64,000 bases of DNA from Artemia franciscana (lineage: Eukaryota > Arthropoda > Branchiopoda > Anostraca > Artemiidae): contig NW_027063627.1 of assembly GCF_032884065.1 (NCBI RefSeq), positions 749,480 through 813,479 of the forward strand, written 5' to 3'. The position numbers were made by a program, and so were the translations under genes. The notes below the pieces were generated by a model, which saw nothing but the letters and a program-made list of their open reading frames with translations, was not told where the DNA came from and searched no databases. This document shows, one piece after another, positions 32,536 to 43,514 of the stretch. The first letter of the stretch is position 1. Each line of letters opens with the position of its first letter.

Positions 32536-34738
32536 TCTATATATATAAAAATAAGTTGTCTGTGGATGGATGGATGTGTCAGGTGACGTCACCTGAAAAA
32601 ACTGGATTAGGTGACGTCAAAACTGAAAAAACTAAAAAAAGGCAAAAACTACAAAAAAAACTAAAAACTAATAAAAAAAATAAAAAAGCTAAAAAACTAA
32701 AAAAACTATAAAGGTAAAAACCAATAAAAAACTAAAAAAAAAACTGAAAAAACTAAAAAAAGGCAAAAACTACAAAAAAAAAACTAAAAACTGATAAAAA
32801 AAGTAAAAAGCTAAAAAACTAAAAAAACTAAAAAAACTAAAAAAAGGTAAAAAACTAAAAAAAATAAAAAATAAAAAAAAACTAAAAAAAAGGAAAAAAC
32901 TGAAAAATAAGCTAAAATAAAGGTAAAAACCAATAAAAAACTAAAAAAAAAGGAAAAAACTAATAAATGACGACACTCAAAGAGAAAGCGACCAGGACAA
33001 AAGGAATGTTCGATTAGCAATCAACAAAGCACCGGGACACAGGGAGTATAAATGACGACCAGGACATAAGTAAAAAAAAAAAAACTATCTATATATATAA
33101 AAATAAGTTGTCAAACTAAAAAAAGGCAAAAACTACAAAAAAAACTAAAAACTAATAAAAAAGCTAAAAAACTAAAAAAACTAAAAAAAAGGCAAAAACT
33201 ACAAAAAAACTAATAAAAAAATAAAAAAGCTAAAAAACTAAAAAAACTAAAAAAACTAAAAAAAGGTAAAAAACTAAAAAAACTAAAAACTAAAAAAAAA
33301 CTAAAAAAAAGGAAAAAACTGAAAAATAAGCTAAAATAAAGGTAAAAACCAATAAAAAACTAAAAAAAAAACTGAAAAAACTAAAAAAGGCAAAAACTAC
33401 AAAAAAACTAAAAACTAATAAAAAAAAGTAAAAAAGCTAAAAAACTAAAAAAAACTAAAAAAACAAAAAAACTAAAAAAAAGGTAAAAAACTAAAAAAAA
33501 TAAAAAATAAAAAAAAAACTAAAAAAAAAGGAAAAAACTGAAAAATAAGCTAACATAAAGGTAAAAACCAATAAAAACTAAAAAGAAAAAAAGGAAAAAA
33601 CTAAAAAAAATTTTCATCTAAAAAACTAAAAAAAACTAAAAAAGGTAAAAACTAAAAGAACTAAAAAAGAAAAAAATAAATGACGACACTCAAAGAGAAA
33701 GCGACCAGGACAAAAGGAATGTTCGATTAGCAATCAACAAAGCACCGGGACATAGGGAGTATAAATGACGACCAGGACATAAGTAAAAAAAAAAATTAAC
33801 AAAACTAAAAAGAAGGTAAAAACTACAAAAAAACTAAAAAGAAAAAAAAAACTAAAAACTAATAAAAAAACTAAAAAATCTAAAAATCTAAATAAACTAA
33901 AAAAGAAAAAAAAAGGAAAAAAATAAAGGAGAAAAACAAAACTAAAAAACGAATGTATATACAGACCGGTACACCGGGATACAAATGACGACCGGGACAC
34001 AGGGAATATAAATGACGACCGGGACACAGGGACACAACTACAACGGGGACACCGGGGGAAACAGGGGGATATAAATGACGACCGGGACAAAAAAACTAAA
34101 AAGAAAAAAAAACTAAAAACTAATAAAAAAACTAAAAAATCTAAAAATCTAAATAAGCTAAAAAAGAAAAAAAAAGGAAAAAAATAAAGGAGAAAAACAA
34201 AACTAAAAAACGAATGTATATACAGACCGGGACACCGGGATACAAATGACGACCGGGACACAGGGAATATAAATGACGACCGGGACACAGGGACACAACT
34301 ACAACGGGGACACCGGAGGAAACAGGGGGATGTAAATGACGACCGGGACACCGGGACAGGGAATGGTCGATTAGCAATCACCATCAACAAAGCTCAAGGG
34401 CAATCATTAGAATCATGAGGTATAGATCTGAATACAGATTGTTTTCCCATGGACCATTATATGTTGCATGTTCAAGAGTCGGTAAACCTGACAATCTATT
34501 TATATGCAAAGACAATGGGACAGCAAAGAATGTTGTATATTCGCAAGTTTTACGTAGTTAAAACCATATATATATATATCTATCTATATTCACAGGTGGG
34601 ACATAGGGACACAACTACAATGGCGCGTAACTATTATGGCGCGTGACGACTTACGCGCGCGGGGGGGCTTGGGGGGGGCGCGAAGCGCCCCCACCAACTA
34701 GGTGTTGGGGTGGCGCGAAGCGCCACCCCAACAGCTAG
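32536..34738 (+). mobile_element. Composite plus-strand Helitron with two 5' ends and two 3' hairpins
   Basis: The 5' motif TCTATATATATAAAAATAAG occurs at 32536 and again at 33088, each after an A. The 3' end CTAG is at 34735-34738 before T. Two terminator-like hairpins precede it. The first is GGGGGCGC-GAA-GCGCCCCC (34674-34692), followed by 'ACCAACTAGG'. The second is a perfect 14-bp stem with GAA loop (34703-34733), followed by 'GCTAGT'. Most of the interior is 'aaaaactaaaaa' array (32620-33680, 33785-33950) and minisatellite. A ~240-bp segment is tandemly duplicated (about 33840-34085 and 34086-34330). Only the helicase C-terminus survives of the coding part. Confidence 0.88.
34362..34561 (+). 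pseudogene. Helitron Pif1-like helicase, C-terminal remnant
   Basis: This matches the 201-nt segments at 13097 and 25370 but is 200 nt long, so it has a one-base deletion, and it also carries a TGA after 'QSLES'. The 'LAITINKAQGQSLE' motif is intact; downstream of 'DCFPMD' the correct frame is lost until the shift. It is inactive. Confidence 0.82.
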
Positions 34739-34899
34739 TTGTTGGATAAAGTTTTATCTCCAAATTTTCAAAAAGTTTTCTCAGAAAATACTAGCAATCC
34801 TAAAGTCTCTATTAACATCATAAGCTGAGAGACTTCTATCCTGCTTTGCTAAATTACTTGGTTTTTGATTAATATTCTTTATAATTTACCAGCAATTTT

Positions 34900-36107
34900 G
34901 TCCCACAGTAACTCGATTTATTATAAACCCATTCCGTTGCCTGGGGAAACTCTCAATCAGCATAAAAATACAATTCCTTTGATGTAACTATTAGTGTCAA
35001 AATTTCGTTTTTTTAAGAATTTCGCTTACTATTAAGCCGGGTAATTCCTTACTACAGCTCGTTACCACGAACTGTTTGAAAACTTACAAGTCTTAAAATT
35101 TGCATTATTTTCGAAAAAAGAAGGATACACCCCCTAAAAGTCATAGAATCTTATGGTGTGATTGAAAATCACACCATCAGATTCAGCACATTAGAGAACC
35201 CTGAAGTAGAGGTTTCAAGCCCTTATCTTCAAATACTTTAAATTTTTTGCCAGAAGAAAGGTCACGAATGTGTATTTATTTGTTTTTTTCCAAAGGGTGA
35301 TCGCATTGATCCACTGGTCCTAGAATATTGCAGGAGGGCTCATTCGAACGGATATTAAGAGTTCTGGTGCCCTTTAGAAGTGACCAACAAATTGGAGGAC
35401 AACTAGGCCCCCTTCCACTCTCACTTTTTCCCAAAGTCACCCGATCGAAATTTGGATAGCCATTTTGTTCAGCATAGTCGGAAAATCTAAATAACTATGT
35501 CTTTGAGGATGATTTAATCCCCCATAGGCCTCGGAGGAAGGGCTGCAAGCTGTGGACTTTTCCCATTGTTTACAAATAGTACTAGTTACTGAGAATTATA
35601 CAGGTGTTTCCAGGGGGATTTTTTCTGGTGGGAAAGGGTGGTCAGGAGGGGGGGTATTATGTTGGAGGCTCTTTCCATGGATGAACTTTTCATGGGGGAC
35701 GGGAATTTTCCATGAAGAGGGCGCCAAATTTCTCAGCATTTTTAAAAAAAATAATCAGAAATTCAATTAAAAATAGTATTTTTCGACTAAAAGTAAGAGG
35801 AACATTAAAACTTAAAACAAACAGAAATTATTACGTATATGAGGAGGCTCACCCCCTCGCCAATACCTCGCTCTTTACGCTTGAGCTTTTTTAGTACTTT
35901 AAAAAGAACTAATTATTTAAATTAAACGGCCTTTGTGATTCAGGGGTCATTCTGAAAGAAATGGAATGAGATTTGAACTATAGCGAAAGAGTAAAGTGTT
36001 GGCGAGGGGACAAACTCTATCATATACGTTATGATTTCTTTTCGTTTTAAGTTTTAATGCTACTCCTTAGTTTCAGTTGATAAAACCTGTATTTTTAAAT
36101 TTCATTT
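34900..36107. repeat. Interspersed repeat family 'CAAACAGTTCG', rearranged degenerate copies
   Basis: A minus-oriented fragment (about 34920-35078) contains the terminal hairpin (35054-35073, one change). Directly after it a plus-oriented copy begins near 35080 with the 'taaaatttgcattatt' and 'acaccccctaaaagtcat' blocks and runs to about 36107. Near its end is an imperfect inverted pair around 'ctcgccaatacctcgctcttt' (about 35846) and its complement (about 35985-36020), a worn version of the palindromic end. Confidence 0.75.
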
Positions 36108-36660
36108 TCAAAAAAGAATGAGCCATTTCGCCATTTACGCCTCTGCGTCAGATTCTTCACTACTGGAGGCTTGTGCCTTTGCCTTGTTGCCTTGTTCTCC
36201 ATGCGAGTGAACAAATAAACGTGAATCGACCTGGTGAATTAATAGAGGAGCGCTAAATTCTATTCTAGCTCCTCCGAATTATTAATATAATTTAAAAGTT
36301 CCGTAAATGGCCACTGTCTCTTTGCAAAGTTTACCTCTTTGAAATAATGTTTTTACTTACAAGCTTATCCAATAATGATGCAGATTTCTGCGGCTCTGGA
36401 AAATATCCTGGTTTTATTCTTTTACGGTCTACTATCTCATAAGCCTTAAAACACAAGTGAGATTATTTGAGAGTGTTTTTACTCTTCGTCCCCTCGAGAT
36501 TGGTTTTCTGCACGTATAATAAATCTCCCACTTGGTGCTTTGTTGTATTTTTGTTCTGCCTTTGCGAATTTACACCTTTGATTATCTTGCTTCATCTCCT
36601 TTTTGAAACTCATTATTTTTTCAAATTCTATTGAATCTATGAAAATTCTTGGGTCTTTTC
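36108..36660. other. Intergenic DNA, no gene recognised
   Basis: Short stretch of AT-rich sequence without coding features I can identify. Confidence 0.4.
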
Positions 36661-36900
36661 AATTCTGTAAAAAGAGCAAGGTTTACTTAAGGGTATTTGA
36701 ACTTGCAGTATTTATGGTAAATATACCATACTATGTATGGTCATACGTGTTATTTGGTTCTTGTTTTGCATGGAGACCTAGCACAAACGCAAGTTCTCCA
36801 AATTATTTTTTTCATTTTTTCCCTTGGGAACTGTGTGTATTTACCATAAATACTGCAAGTTCACATACCCTTAAGGACACTCTGTTCTTTTTACAGAACT
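36661..36900. repeat. Hairpin with ~63-bp arms
   Basis: The arm 36661-36723 ('aattctgtaaaaagagcaag' through 'tatttatggtaaata') is the complement of 36838-36900, with a loop of about 115 bp. A 109-codon frame across it (36603-36932) is produced by the repeat and is not called as a gene. Confidence 0.85.
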
Positions 36901-36969
36901 TAAGTGACCTGAGAAAATTTGCCGTATTTTAGAAAATAGGGAAAAACACCTATTTAGCGAGGATATACA

Positions 36970-37211
<242 letters not shown>

Positions 37212-37965
37212 ATTACGGAAAGGTGAAGTTGTAGAGGACGCATGGGCAGATGGTTCTTTTTCTTATAATATCAGACCTAATTTGTCTTAGAAGCTGCTAG
37301 TCTTTGATCTTCTATGGAAAACAATAGATAATAGTCATACGGTTTGAAGAAAATTCGTTTTTAGATTCCTATAGTTTTTCGCCTAATCTTTAACCCAATT
37401 GATTCAAGTAAAGAAAATTGACGATTTTAATAGTTTCTCTCCTTAAACAGTGCTTTCCGAATGATGAAATTTACAATTTACTAACATGTTAGGAAATATG
37501 CCCGTATGAATGCTACAACTCCCCTCGAGGTCACGAGAGGAGACATCGCCAGCCATTAAAGCGTTTTATAATTCACTTCGTTATTATTCTAAATTGTTAT
37601 TGTTGTTATTCTTGAACATAGTACTAAGACTGGTAGGGAAATAATTATTTATACATTAGACAACTAAAGTTCATAGTTAGTTGTATCTATAGCAGTTAAA
37701 GGAACTTAGCAGTCTAACATAAAAAGGAGTAGAAGAAGAATCTAAATCAATTTTGGAAAATACTAGCACACCTACCGCTAATGCTGGTAGTCGTAGTAGT
37801 AGAAACAATGATTTGGTGAAACAAGTGGTGGTGGCGGCAAGGCAAAAGCGAAGTCGTATTGATATCAAGTCATCACCATCCCCAACCCGCTAGTATGCAA
37901 AAGGGTATTGGACATTATACTACGTGTTTGCGTCCAAAATTGTCGAAGTTTTGAAACGTGTTTAT
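37212..37965. other. DNA left of the Polinton remnant, no gene recognised
   Basis: No clear coding sequence. It may include worn 5' Polinton sequence (terminal repeats, upstream genes), but I could not identify any. Confidence 0.4.
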
Positions 37966-38992
37966 AAAAATATTGGCGAACCGGGATGTCTAAGTTCCCC
38001 AACCGCACTTTCTAAAGTCACTGGACTTCAAAAAGCTTTAGCGGGAGAGTATCTACAAATTAGCAAGTCACACCCTACATCTAAATTATAGGGCTCGTGG
38101 TAATCATTATCAATAAACTAAACCCTTTTCCCCAGTGTATATAATGCAAGCAGATCTTTTAACATTAGATGATGTTCAAAAGTGTCACAATACACCCTGC
38201 AAATATATTATACTTGCAATCAGTGTCTTTAGTCACTATGCATATACTATTCCATTTCGGAAAAAGAGAGGTGTGAAGTTGCTAAAGCTACAGAAATTTT
38301 TCTTAAGCAAGATTGTTGAAGAAAAATACAAATAGATCGAGGTAGTGATTTTGTTAATCCACATGTAGAGAAGGTTTTGTTGAAGCATAGTACAATGCTC
38401 CGTCATAGTCATAGTCGTATAAATGTTGCATTGACAGAACGGTTGATAAGAACTATACAACTTTTAACTTCAAGATATTTTACATTGAAAAATACTCTTG
38501 CTTTTATTAAAGATTTATATAAAACCAGGTAAATTTATAATCAACGCCCCATCTATCTCTGTTCACCGTTGACCCTCAGGAAGTTCACCGAGGAGGTCAT
38601 TACACACTTGACACTTTTCTTAAACAATATTCCAGTGAAAAGGTTGTAAAGAAAAAATTCAATTCTGGTGACATTGTTCAAATTAAAAGAACAAATAAAA
38701 TTTGTGAAAAAGAGAATTACTTATCATCCACTGAACTTTTCAGGTGTCAACAATCCAAGACACTAAACCCACAACATATCGACTACGAGACACAAAGGAT
38801 GAAGAGATTCTTGATGGTTTTTATGACTATAAGCTCCAAAAAGTCAATAATAATAGTGAAATCTATTAAATTGGAAAGATATTGAAGAATCGTAAACATA
38901 AGGGCAATAGACGGTGGCTCGTTCGTTGGCTAGGATATAACTCTGATTTTGATTCTTGGGTAGCAGTTGAAGATAAAAACAACACCAAATGA
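37966..38992 (+). pseudogene. Maverick/Polinton retroviral-type integrase with chromodomain (decayed)
   Basis: Pieces align in order with a Polinton integrase. First is a zinc-binding/N-terminal segment ('PTALSKVTGLQKALAGEYL', about 38008-38065). Then the catalytic core has the first Asp in 'MQADLLTLDD' (about 38145), the second Asp in 'DRGSDFVNPHVE' (about 38335-38370) and the Glu in 'VALTERLIRTIQ' (about 38425-38460). Last is a C-terminal chromodomain 'GNRRWLVRWLGYNSDFDSW' (about 38913-38970). This enzyme would insert the element into chromosomal DNA. At least two frameshifts and several stop codons separate the pieces. The chromodomain ends at a TGA at 38990-38992. Polinton structural genes follow directly on the same strand. 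Confidence 0.85.
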
Positions 38993-39803
38993 TTTCTCTT
39001 TGACGTTCATGTTCTATGACTCTGACCCACTCTACAATGACTTGAACAAAAAAAATATCTTTGGACAAAACTCTCTCCTATCATCAAATTCGATGGCGAG
39101 TATGAAGTTACTCTTGTCGATTGTATTCTCAAAAAAACATATGGTATCCTGAGAAAAGATTGTATATATCACATAAAAGTTAGACCACATGATTGGCCAC
39201 TTGTTAGCGAACATTGGATAGAAACAATGGACTCGGATGAATACGACCTCATCACATTACCATACAAGGAATTTGGTAATATGAACTATTTGTGTTGTGA
39301 TATCACTAGAAAAATCTTCGCTCGTAAAATTGTGCTTTTAAATTTAGCTATTCAGTGGAACAGGACAAGATCTACATTAGTTCGCCCATTGACAATCAAA
39401 TGGTTATTCTCAACGACAAACTGAGAGATGTTCTTAGTTTTAAACAGAATATAATCAATGGTAAAAGAGCTGGAAGAACTCATGGTATGGATCATGTCAT
39501 TTTCGCTGACTATCCACCTGGTTTCTCCTCAGACAGTTTTATATTTCTAAACGCTTTATTCGTTGAAACATCAAGAGTTAGTAATAGCAACTTTCCCTCC
39601 TATGTGTTGGTGAACAAAAAAAAAGTCAAAATCATATTCATTATTACAATATAAAGCAACTTCATTATAGCCCTGTAAACACTTCCTCATTGGAACTCTA
39701 TCAGTTATCATTAATAACTGCATTAGGTGATCCTTTGGCAATAACGAAATATTTGGCCGTGACTACATGTCATTTTCGACCCGTTCAATGGCAGGATGTC
39801 TAA
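38967..39803 (+). pseudogene. Polinton structural/uncharacterised protein (decayed)
   Basis: It immediately follows the integrase and partly overlaps it. Translation gives an N-terminal segment 'NDFSLTFMFYDSDPLYNDL', then in a shifted frame 'IIKFDGEYEVTLVDCILKKT', and a C-terminal segment ending 'LAVTTCHFRPVQWQDV' before TAA TAG. Polintons of animals encode, next to the core and capsid genes, a conserved protein that starts with a beta-strand 'xFxVxLxS..' segment and a 'GxWEVALxEI' motif and ends in 'LHFRP'; the fragments fit that pattern. I infer it is that structural gene, perhaps penton-related, but the assignment is by pattern. Frameshifts near 39060, 39350 and 39640 disable it. Confidence 0.6.
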
Positions 39804-39809
39804 TAGAAA

Positions 39810-40245
39810 AATGGCATTTGTTTGTCCTGATATTTATTGCTATGTTGCTACTCTTGGTCCCAGACAAAATGGCCATGGAATGGACTATTAAAATGGTTCT
39901 TCTTCAATGTCGGGCTAAGGTCTTGGGATTTAGTTTGCTAAGCTGTTTCGCTCTGCACTACCATTGGCTAAAAAATGTATTGTACCGGCTGCGCAGATTT
40001 AGCATCCTCTATGCTACACGACGGCTCCGGTAAGGGTTTTGAAAAAATGCGGAAATCTCAGGTCTGGTGCACGGTCCCTTGGCGAGTGATTGAAATCTCA
40101 ACAAAATGACAAAGGTTGAAAAAGGTTGAGAAGCACTGCATCGCTCACCAGCCTCTTCTCAGGTCAGAAACGAAAGACATCCCTCTTGTCAAAGAAGAAG
40201 AAACCAATGAAGAAACTTGTTAGATCAAAAAAGGATTGCTGCTCC
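39810..40245 (+). pseudogene. Polinton small basic core-like protein (decayed)
   Basis: The frame from ATG 39810 gives a Gly/Tyr-rich start ('GPRQNGHGMDY') followed by a hydrophobic segment 'FAKLFRSALPLAKKCIVPAA' (about 39941-40000). A basic tail follows ('GQKRKTSLLSKKKKPMKKL', about 40160-40216). A small protein with a 'F..LFR.A.PL..K' helix and Lys/Arg tail lies between the penton-like and hexon-like genes in animal Polintons; it is thought to be a virion core or minor capsid component. Several stops (for example after 'GMDY') and frameshifts interrupt it. Order and spacing with its neighbours support the call. Confidence 0.6.
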
Positions 40246-40254
40246 TTGACTGAA

Positions 40255-40940
40255 ATGGCATAGCTACCACACAAGGACTCCAATCCATCCATCACTTCAT
40301 ATTTAAATCTATTCATTGCAGAAAATGTTGATGTTAGTGTGAAAAACGGCTACTATAAACAATGCTACCCACAACAACCGATCTCTGAAAACATTAATTT
40401 TCAAATTTGTTCCAATGAAGATTATTTTGTGGATATGTCTTCCACATTTATAGATTTACAAGTGGTAGTCAAGAAACTTCATAATGAAATACCAAGTTTA
40501 ACTGATGGAATATCCTGTGAAAATTGTGTTTTACATAATTTATTTCGACAAATGAGTTTCTACATCAATGGAACATTGGTGAGCACTAGCAATGATCTCT
40601 CAAATTATACGAGCTAGATACAATTCACGTTTATGACACCAAAATTCATATAAGGAATTGAGAGGTGCAGCCAATGGATATGAATTTAAGACAGACACTG
40701 ACACAACATATACACTTAAGAAGGCATGAACTAGTAAATTACATTTAGTTGGGAAAATAAATCAGGAAATATTTAATATACCCCAATGGTTACCACAAAA
40801 AATTAAGGTGGGCATAAAATTAATGCTTGCTCCATCCAATTTCATTTTATGAAAGAAACTTCCCACATCACCCAATGTAAAAGTCTCTAATATTGGCATT
40901 ACTTCATGTACTGACAGTACTCCACTGGCATCAATGTAGC
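40255..40940 (+). pseudogene. Polinton capsid-type protein, F54H12.2-like (decayed)
   Basis: The frame starts at ATG 40255 and has a TAG at codon 3, then reads 'NPSITSYLNLF' and 'GYYKQCYPQQPISENINFQI'. It continues with 'EDYFVDMSSTFIDLQVVVKK' and 'LHNLFRQMSFYINGTLVS' to a TAG at 40617. The signature of a 'D-Y-[IV]-D-[LM]-S' strand followed by 'LH.[LM][FI].[SQ]..[VF].[IVL]NG' occurs in a family of Polinton proteins annotated in animals as F54H12.2-like, considered structural. Further in-family sequence continues to about 40940 ('LHLVGKINQEIFNIPQWLPQ' near 40740-40800, then 'KLPTSPNVKVSNIGITS'). Frameshift and stop codons show it is dead. No ATPase, protease or polymerase gene remains downstream. 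Confidence 0.72.
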
Positions 40941-42299
40941 TTCCTATATTCTAATGTTGGTTCGCAGACTTATATTTAATATACCGTCTTAATGTTAATT
41001 TTCGTGGATGTAAACCTTAAAGATTAAGAAGTACTCATTCGGAAGCTTGCTAATTGAGGCACTTTTGGTAACCAGGTAAATAACAACATTAATAACCTTG
41101 CTTTTCTGTAAATACAGCTTATTTTTGACCCCCAGAAGTTGAGTCACATTCCACAATCACTGTTTCTTTTCTTTTTCGGCATAAAATTTCACATATTTTT
41201 CCTATGTTTAAAAATATTGAATTTTTGCTTATATATGAGGTCACTTAACCTCAGTAATTCCGAGTTTTCTAGAGCTGGCAGGTGTAAATTATCCAACAAC
41301 TAATTCAGACCGTTTCAAGTGGCAATGGTATTCTAACTTGTTTGAGAGGTAATCTGGGAAGGCTCGAACGGACAAACTAATTAAAAAACCTGCATTGTCC
41401 TCATCGAGAAATAGAAGAAAATAAACAGCGTGGCCTTGAATGGTATGACAATTCATTGAGTCTTTAGTGGACTTGATTATTTAGCGAGTACTAAATTGCT
41501 TTGATTATTATATTGTTTGATTCCTCTGGTGAAGTAAACTATGCACTAAAGACTCGAAAAGACCAAACCCCCATTGAGCCTACTCAGGAGGCGTTTTGCC
41601 TATTATTTGGGAAGCAGGCCTATTTTGATTTACAATGCTTTTTAGGAAACATGGACAGCCGTTTTTCAATCTTAGGCATAATATAGAAATGCCTAGCTTC
41701 AGATAGTTAGGGTTGAAAATGTTTTTTCAACAGTAATACTTAGACAAGAGGTCCCCCTTCTAACTGGCCAGACTTCTTTTTCTAGGTAGGCCTAGCCTTC
41801 AGTGCTGATTTATATGTTCCCACTTCCAAAGGAAACATACTAATAAAATAGAAGTTTTAGCCCATTTGGATAGTAAGTAGCATAGCCTAATCTGATACCA
41901 ATCCTTAAATTTTATTTGAAAAAACATAGTCAGTAGGTTCCTAAGTTCAATTAAAGGTTGATAGGCTAATATGGGTCCAGAAGGAGACCTGTCAGAACAA
42001 AACATGAGGTGTTTTTAGATTACTAATTTTATGCTCACTATTATGATTATGTTAACATTATTGCCAATTCACAGCCCCCCCTCTTCCAATATTGTTTAAA
42101 TTATAATTAGAAAATACCATTTATCTTGCTTAAAATTCTATTTGAATAAATAGAAGTACATTATCAAAACTAGAACCAGAGAAAAAGAAACTGAAAATTT
42201 ATGTAGCCTAGGCTTATAATATTCTTTTGTCAAAATTCCAATAGGTAGACCTGTTAAGTAGGTACATTTCTAAGACTTAGAAATCAAGAGGGTTAACAT
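40941..42299. other. Intergenic DNA, no gene recognised
   Basis: No coding feature I can support. The right part (41,700-42,300) contains several 'aggcctag' motifs. I see no Polinton terminal inverted repeat. Confidence 0.4.
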
Positions 42300-43345
42300 A
42301 GGGTAAATATATGACTGTCAATATTATTGACTAGCCAGTAAAGTGAACATACCACTTGATGCATTTTTTATGCTCTTTATGAATATAATAATCACTTCTG
42401 TTACAAATTTGAATATAAGCACTTTTTTACCTAACCTAACCTTATTATAGGCTAAATAATTTTGGCACTGAGAAAATGTAATATTATTTTGTTGGAAATA
42501 ACCAAGAAAGCAGCACTGAAAAACATAGTATTATTTTGTAAGAAAACAACCAATAACTCATGCTTTGGTAAAATTCTAGTTAATTGACTGTTTGCTATCT
42601 CAGAAGGGGTTTAGGTTAAAAAAAAATGAAACTTTCAGGGATGAATCTACAGACTAAAGTATGCCCTGTGAAGGTACTTTGAAGCAACTACCTCCACTCC
42701 TTCTCCCTCTAGAGTGCCCTGACCTTTGATGACCTTTAAAAATATGTGTGTTATAAAAGTGAAACCTTGCAAAATAGATCTTAGCTTAATTGAAGTACAA
42801 AATTGTTTTCAGCTTCATAACTTTGCTCAATTCCATTTTATAAGGTTTTAAAGACATGCAAATACATTTCCTAAATTTGGAAAAAAAACATTGATATGAC
42901 TCAAAATTCTATTCAAATAACAGGAATTGCATTTTGAGAACTAAAGGCAGAGAAAAAGCAACTAGTAACTGAAAATTAAGGTAAAATGTTGTTTTGTCAA
43001 AATTTCAGGTATAGACCTGTCATGTAGGCAAATTTCAGGGCCCTCTAGAGGGAGAAGGAGTAGAGGTGGGTACTTTAAAACACCTTCCCAGGACATACTT
43101 TAGCCTGTAGACTCATTGCTGAAAATTCCATTTTCCTAACCTAAACCCTCTCCAAGATAGCAGGAAGCCAATTAACTAGAATTTTACCCATATTTTAATT
43201 GAAAATTTGTCATTTTTGAGAGCTAAAAAAGTGCTTAAATATGAATTTTGCAATAGAAGCAATTATTTTATTCATAAAGAGCATAAAAAAGGTATTGAGT
43301 AGTATGTGTTGTATTTAATAAGATGGCTTGACTTTGGATACAACA
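42300..43345 (+). repeat. Palindromic, probably LTR-derived sequence upstream of gag
   Basis: This region lies directly before a primer-binding-site-like sequence ('tggtgtcagaag', 43346-43357) and the gag start. Segment 42283-42353 ('gtaaatatatgactgtcaat' through 'agtgaacatac') is repeated in inverse orientation at 44640-44712 next to pol, as an LTR would be. The region is itself a large imperfect inverted repeat: about 42350-42720 pairs with about 43025-43315 (for example 'tttatgctctttatgaat' near 42370 with 'attcataaagagcataaa' near 43270). I infer an LTR or LTR plus insertion; the boundaries are not defined. Confidence 0.5.
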
Positions 43346-43370
43346 TGGTGTCAGAAGAAGAATAGTCAAG

Positions 43371-43514
43371 ATGGACAACTCAATGCCTTCACCTCATTTT
43401 GACTGGGAAGTGGCCATTCATGAGTCATGGAAAAAATTTGAACAACATGTACAGCTAATGTTCACAGGCCTCTTAAGTGGAAAAACTGAAAAGCAGTTTC
43501 ATTCAATGCTGTTG
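43371..43514 (+). pseudogene. LTR-retrotransposon gag, N-terminal fragment
   Basis: The frame starts at ATG 43371, 14 bp after the primer-binding-like sequence. It reads 'MDNSMPSPHFDWEV', then 'ESWKKFEQHVQLMFTG' and 'GLLSGKTE'. The 'P.FDW....W..F.Q...L.F.G.L' pattern is the start of gag in a common group of Ty3/Gypsy elements in invertebrates. Homology stops near 43488, exactly where pol sequence in the opposite orientation begins; the few codons to the TGA are read-through. Confidence 0.65.

Noticed and set aside
33734..34390. 218-codon frame on the minus strand, the longest in the window
   Set aside because: It is the antisense of the Helitron minisatellite and A-rich arrays (repeating Ser/Arg/Phe blocks); a periodic repeat without stops gives such frames automatically.
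36603..36932. 109-codon frame as a gene
   Set aside because: It spans both arms of a hairpin and has no recognisable similarity.
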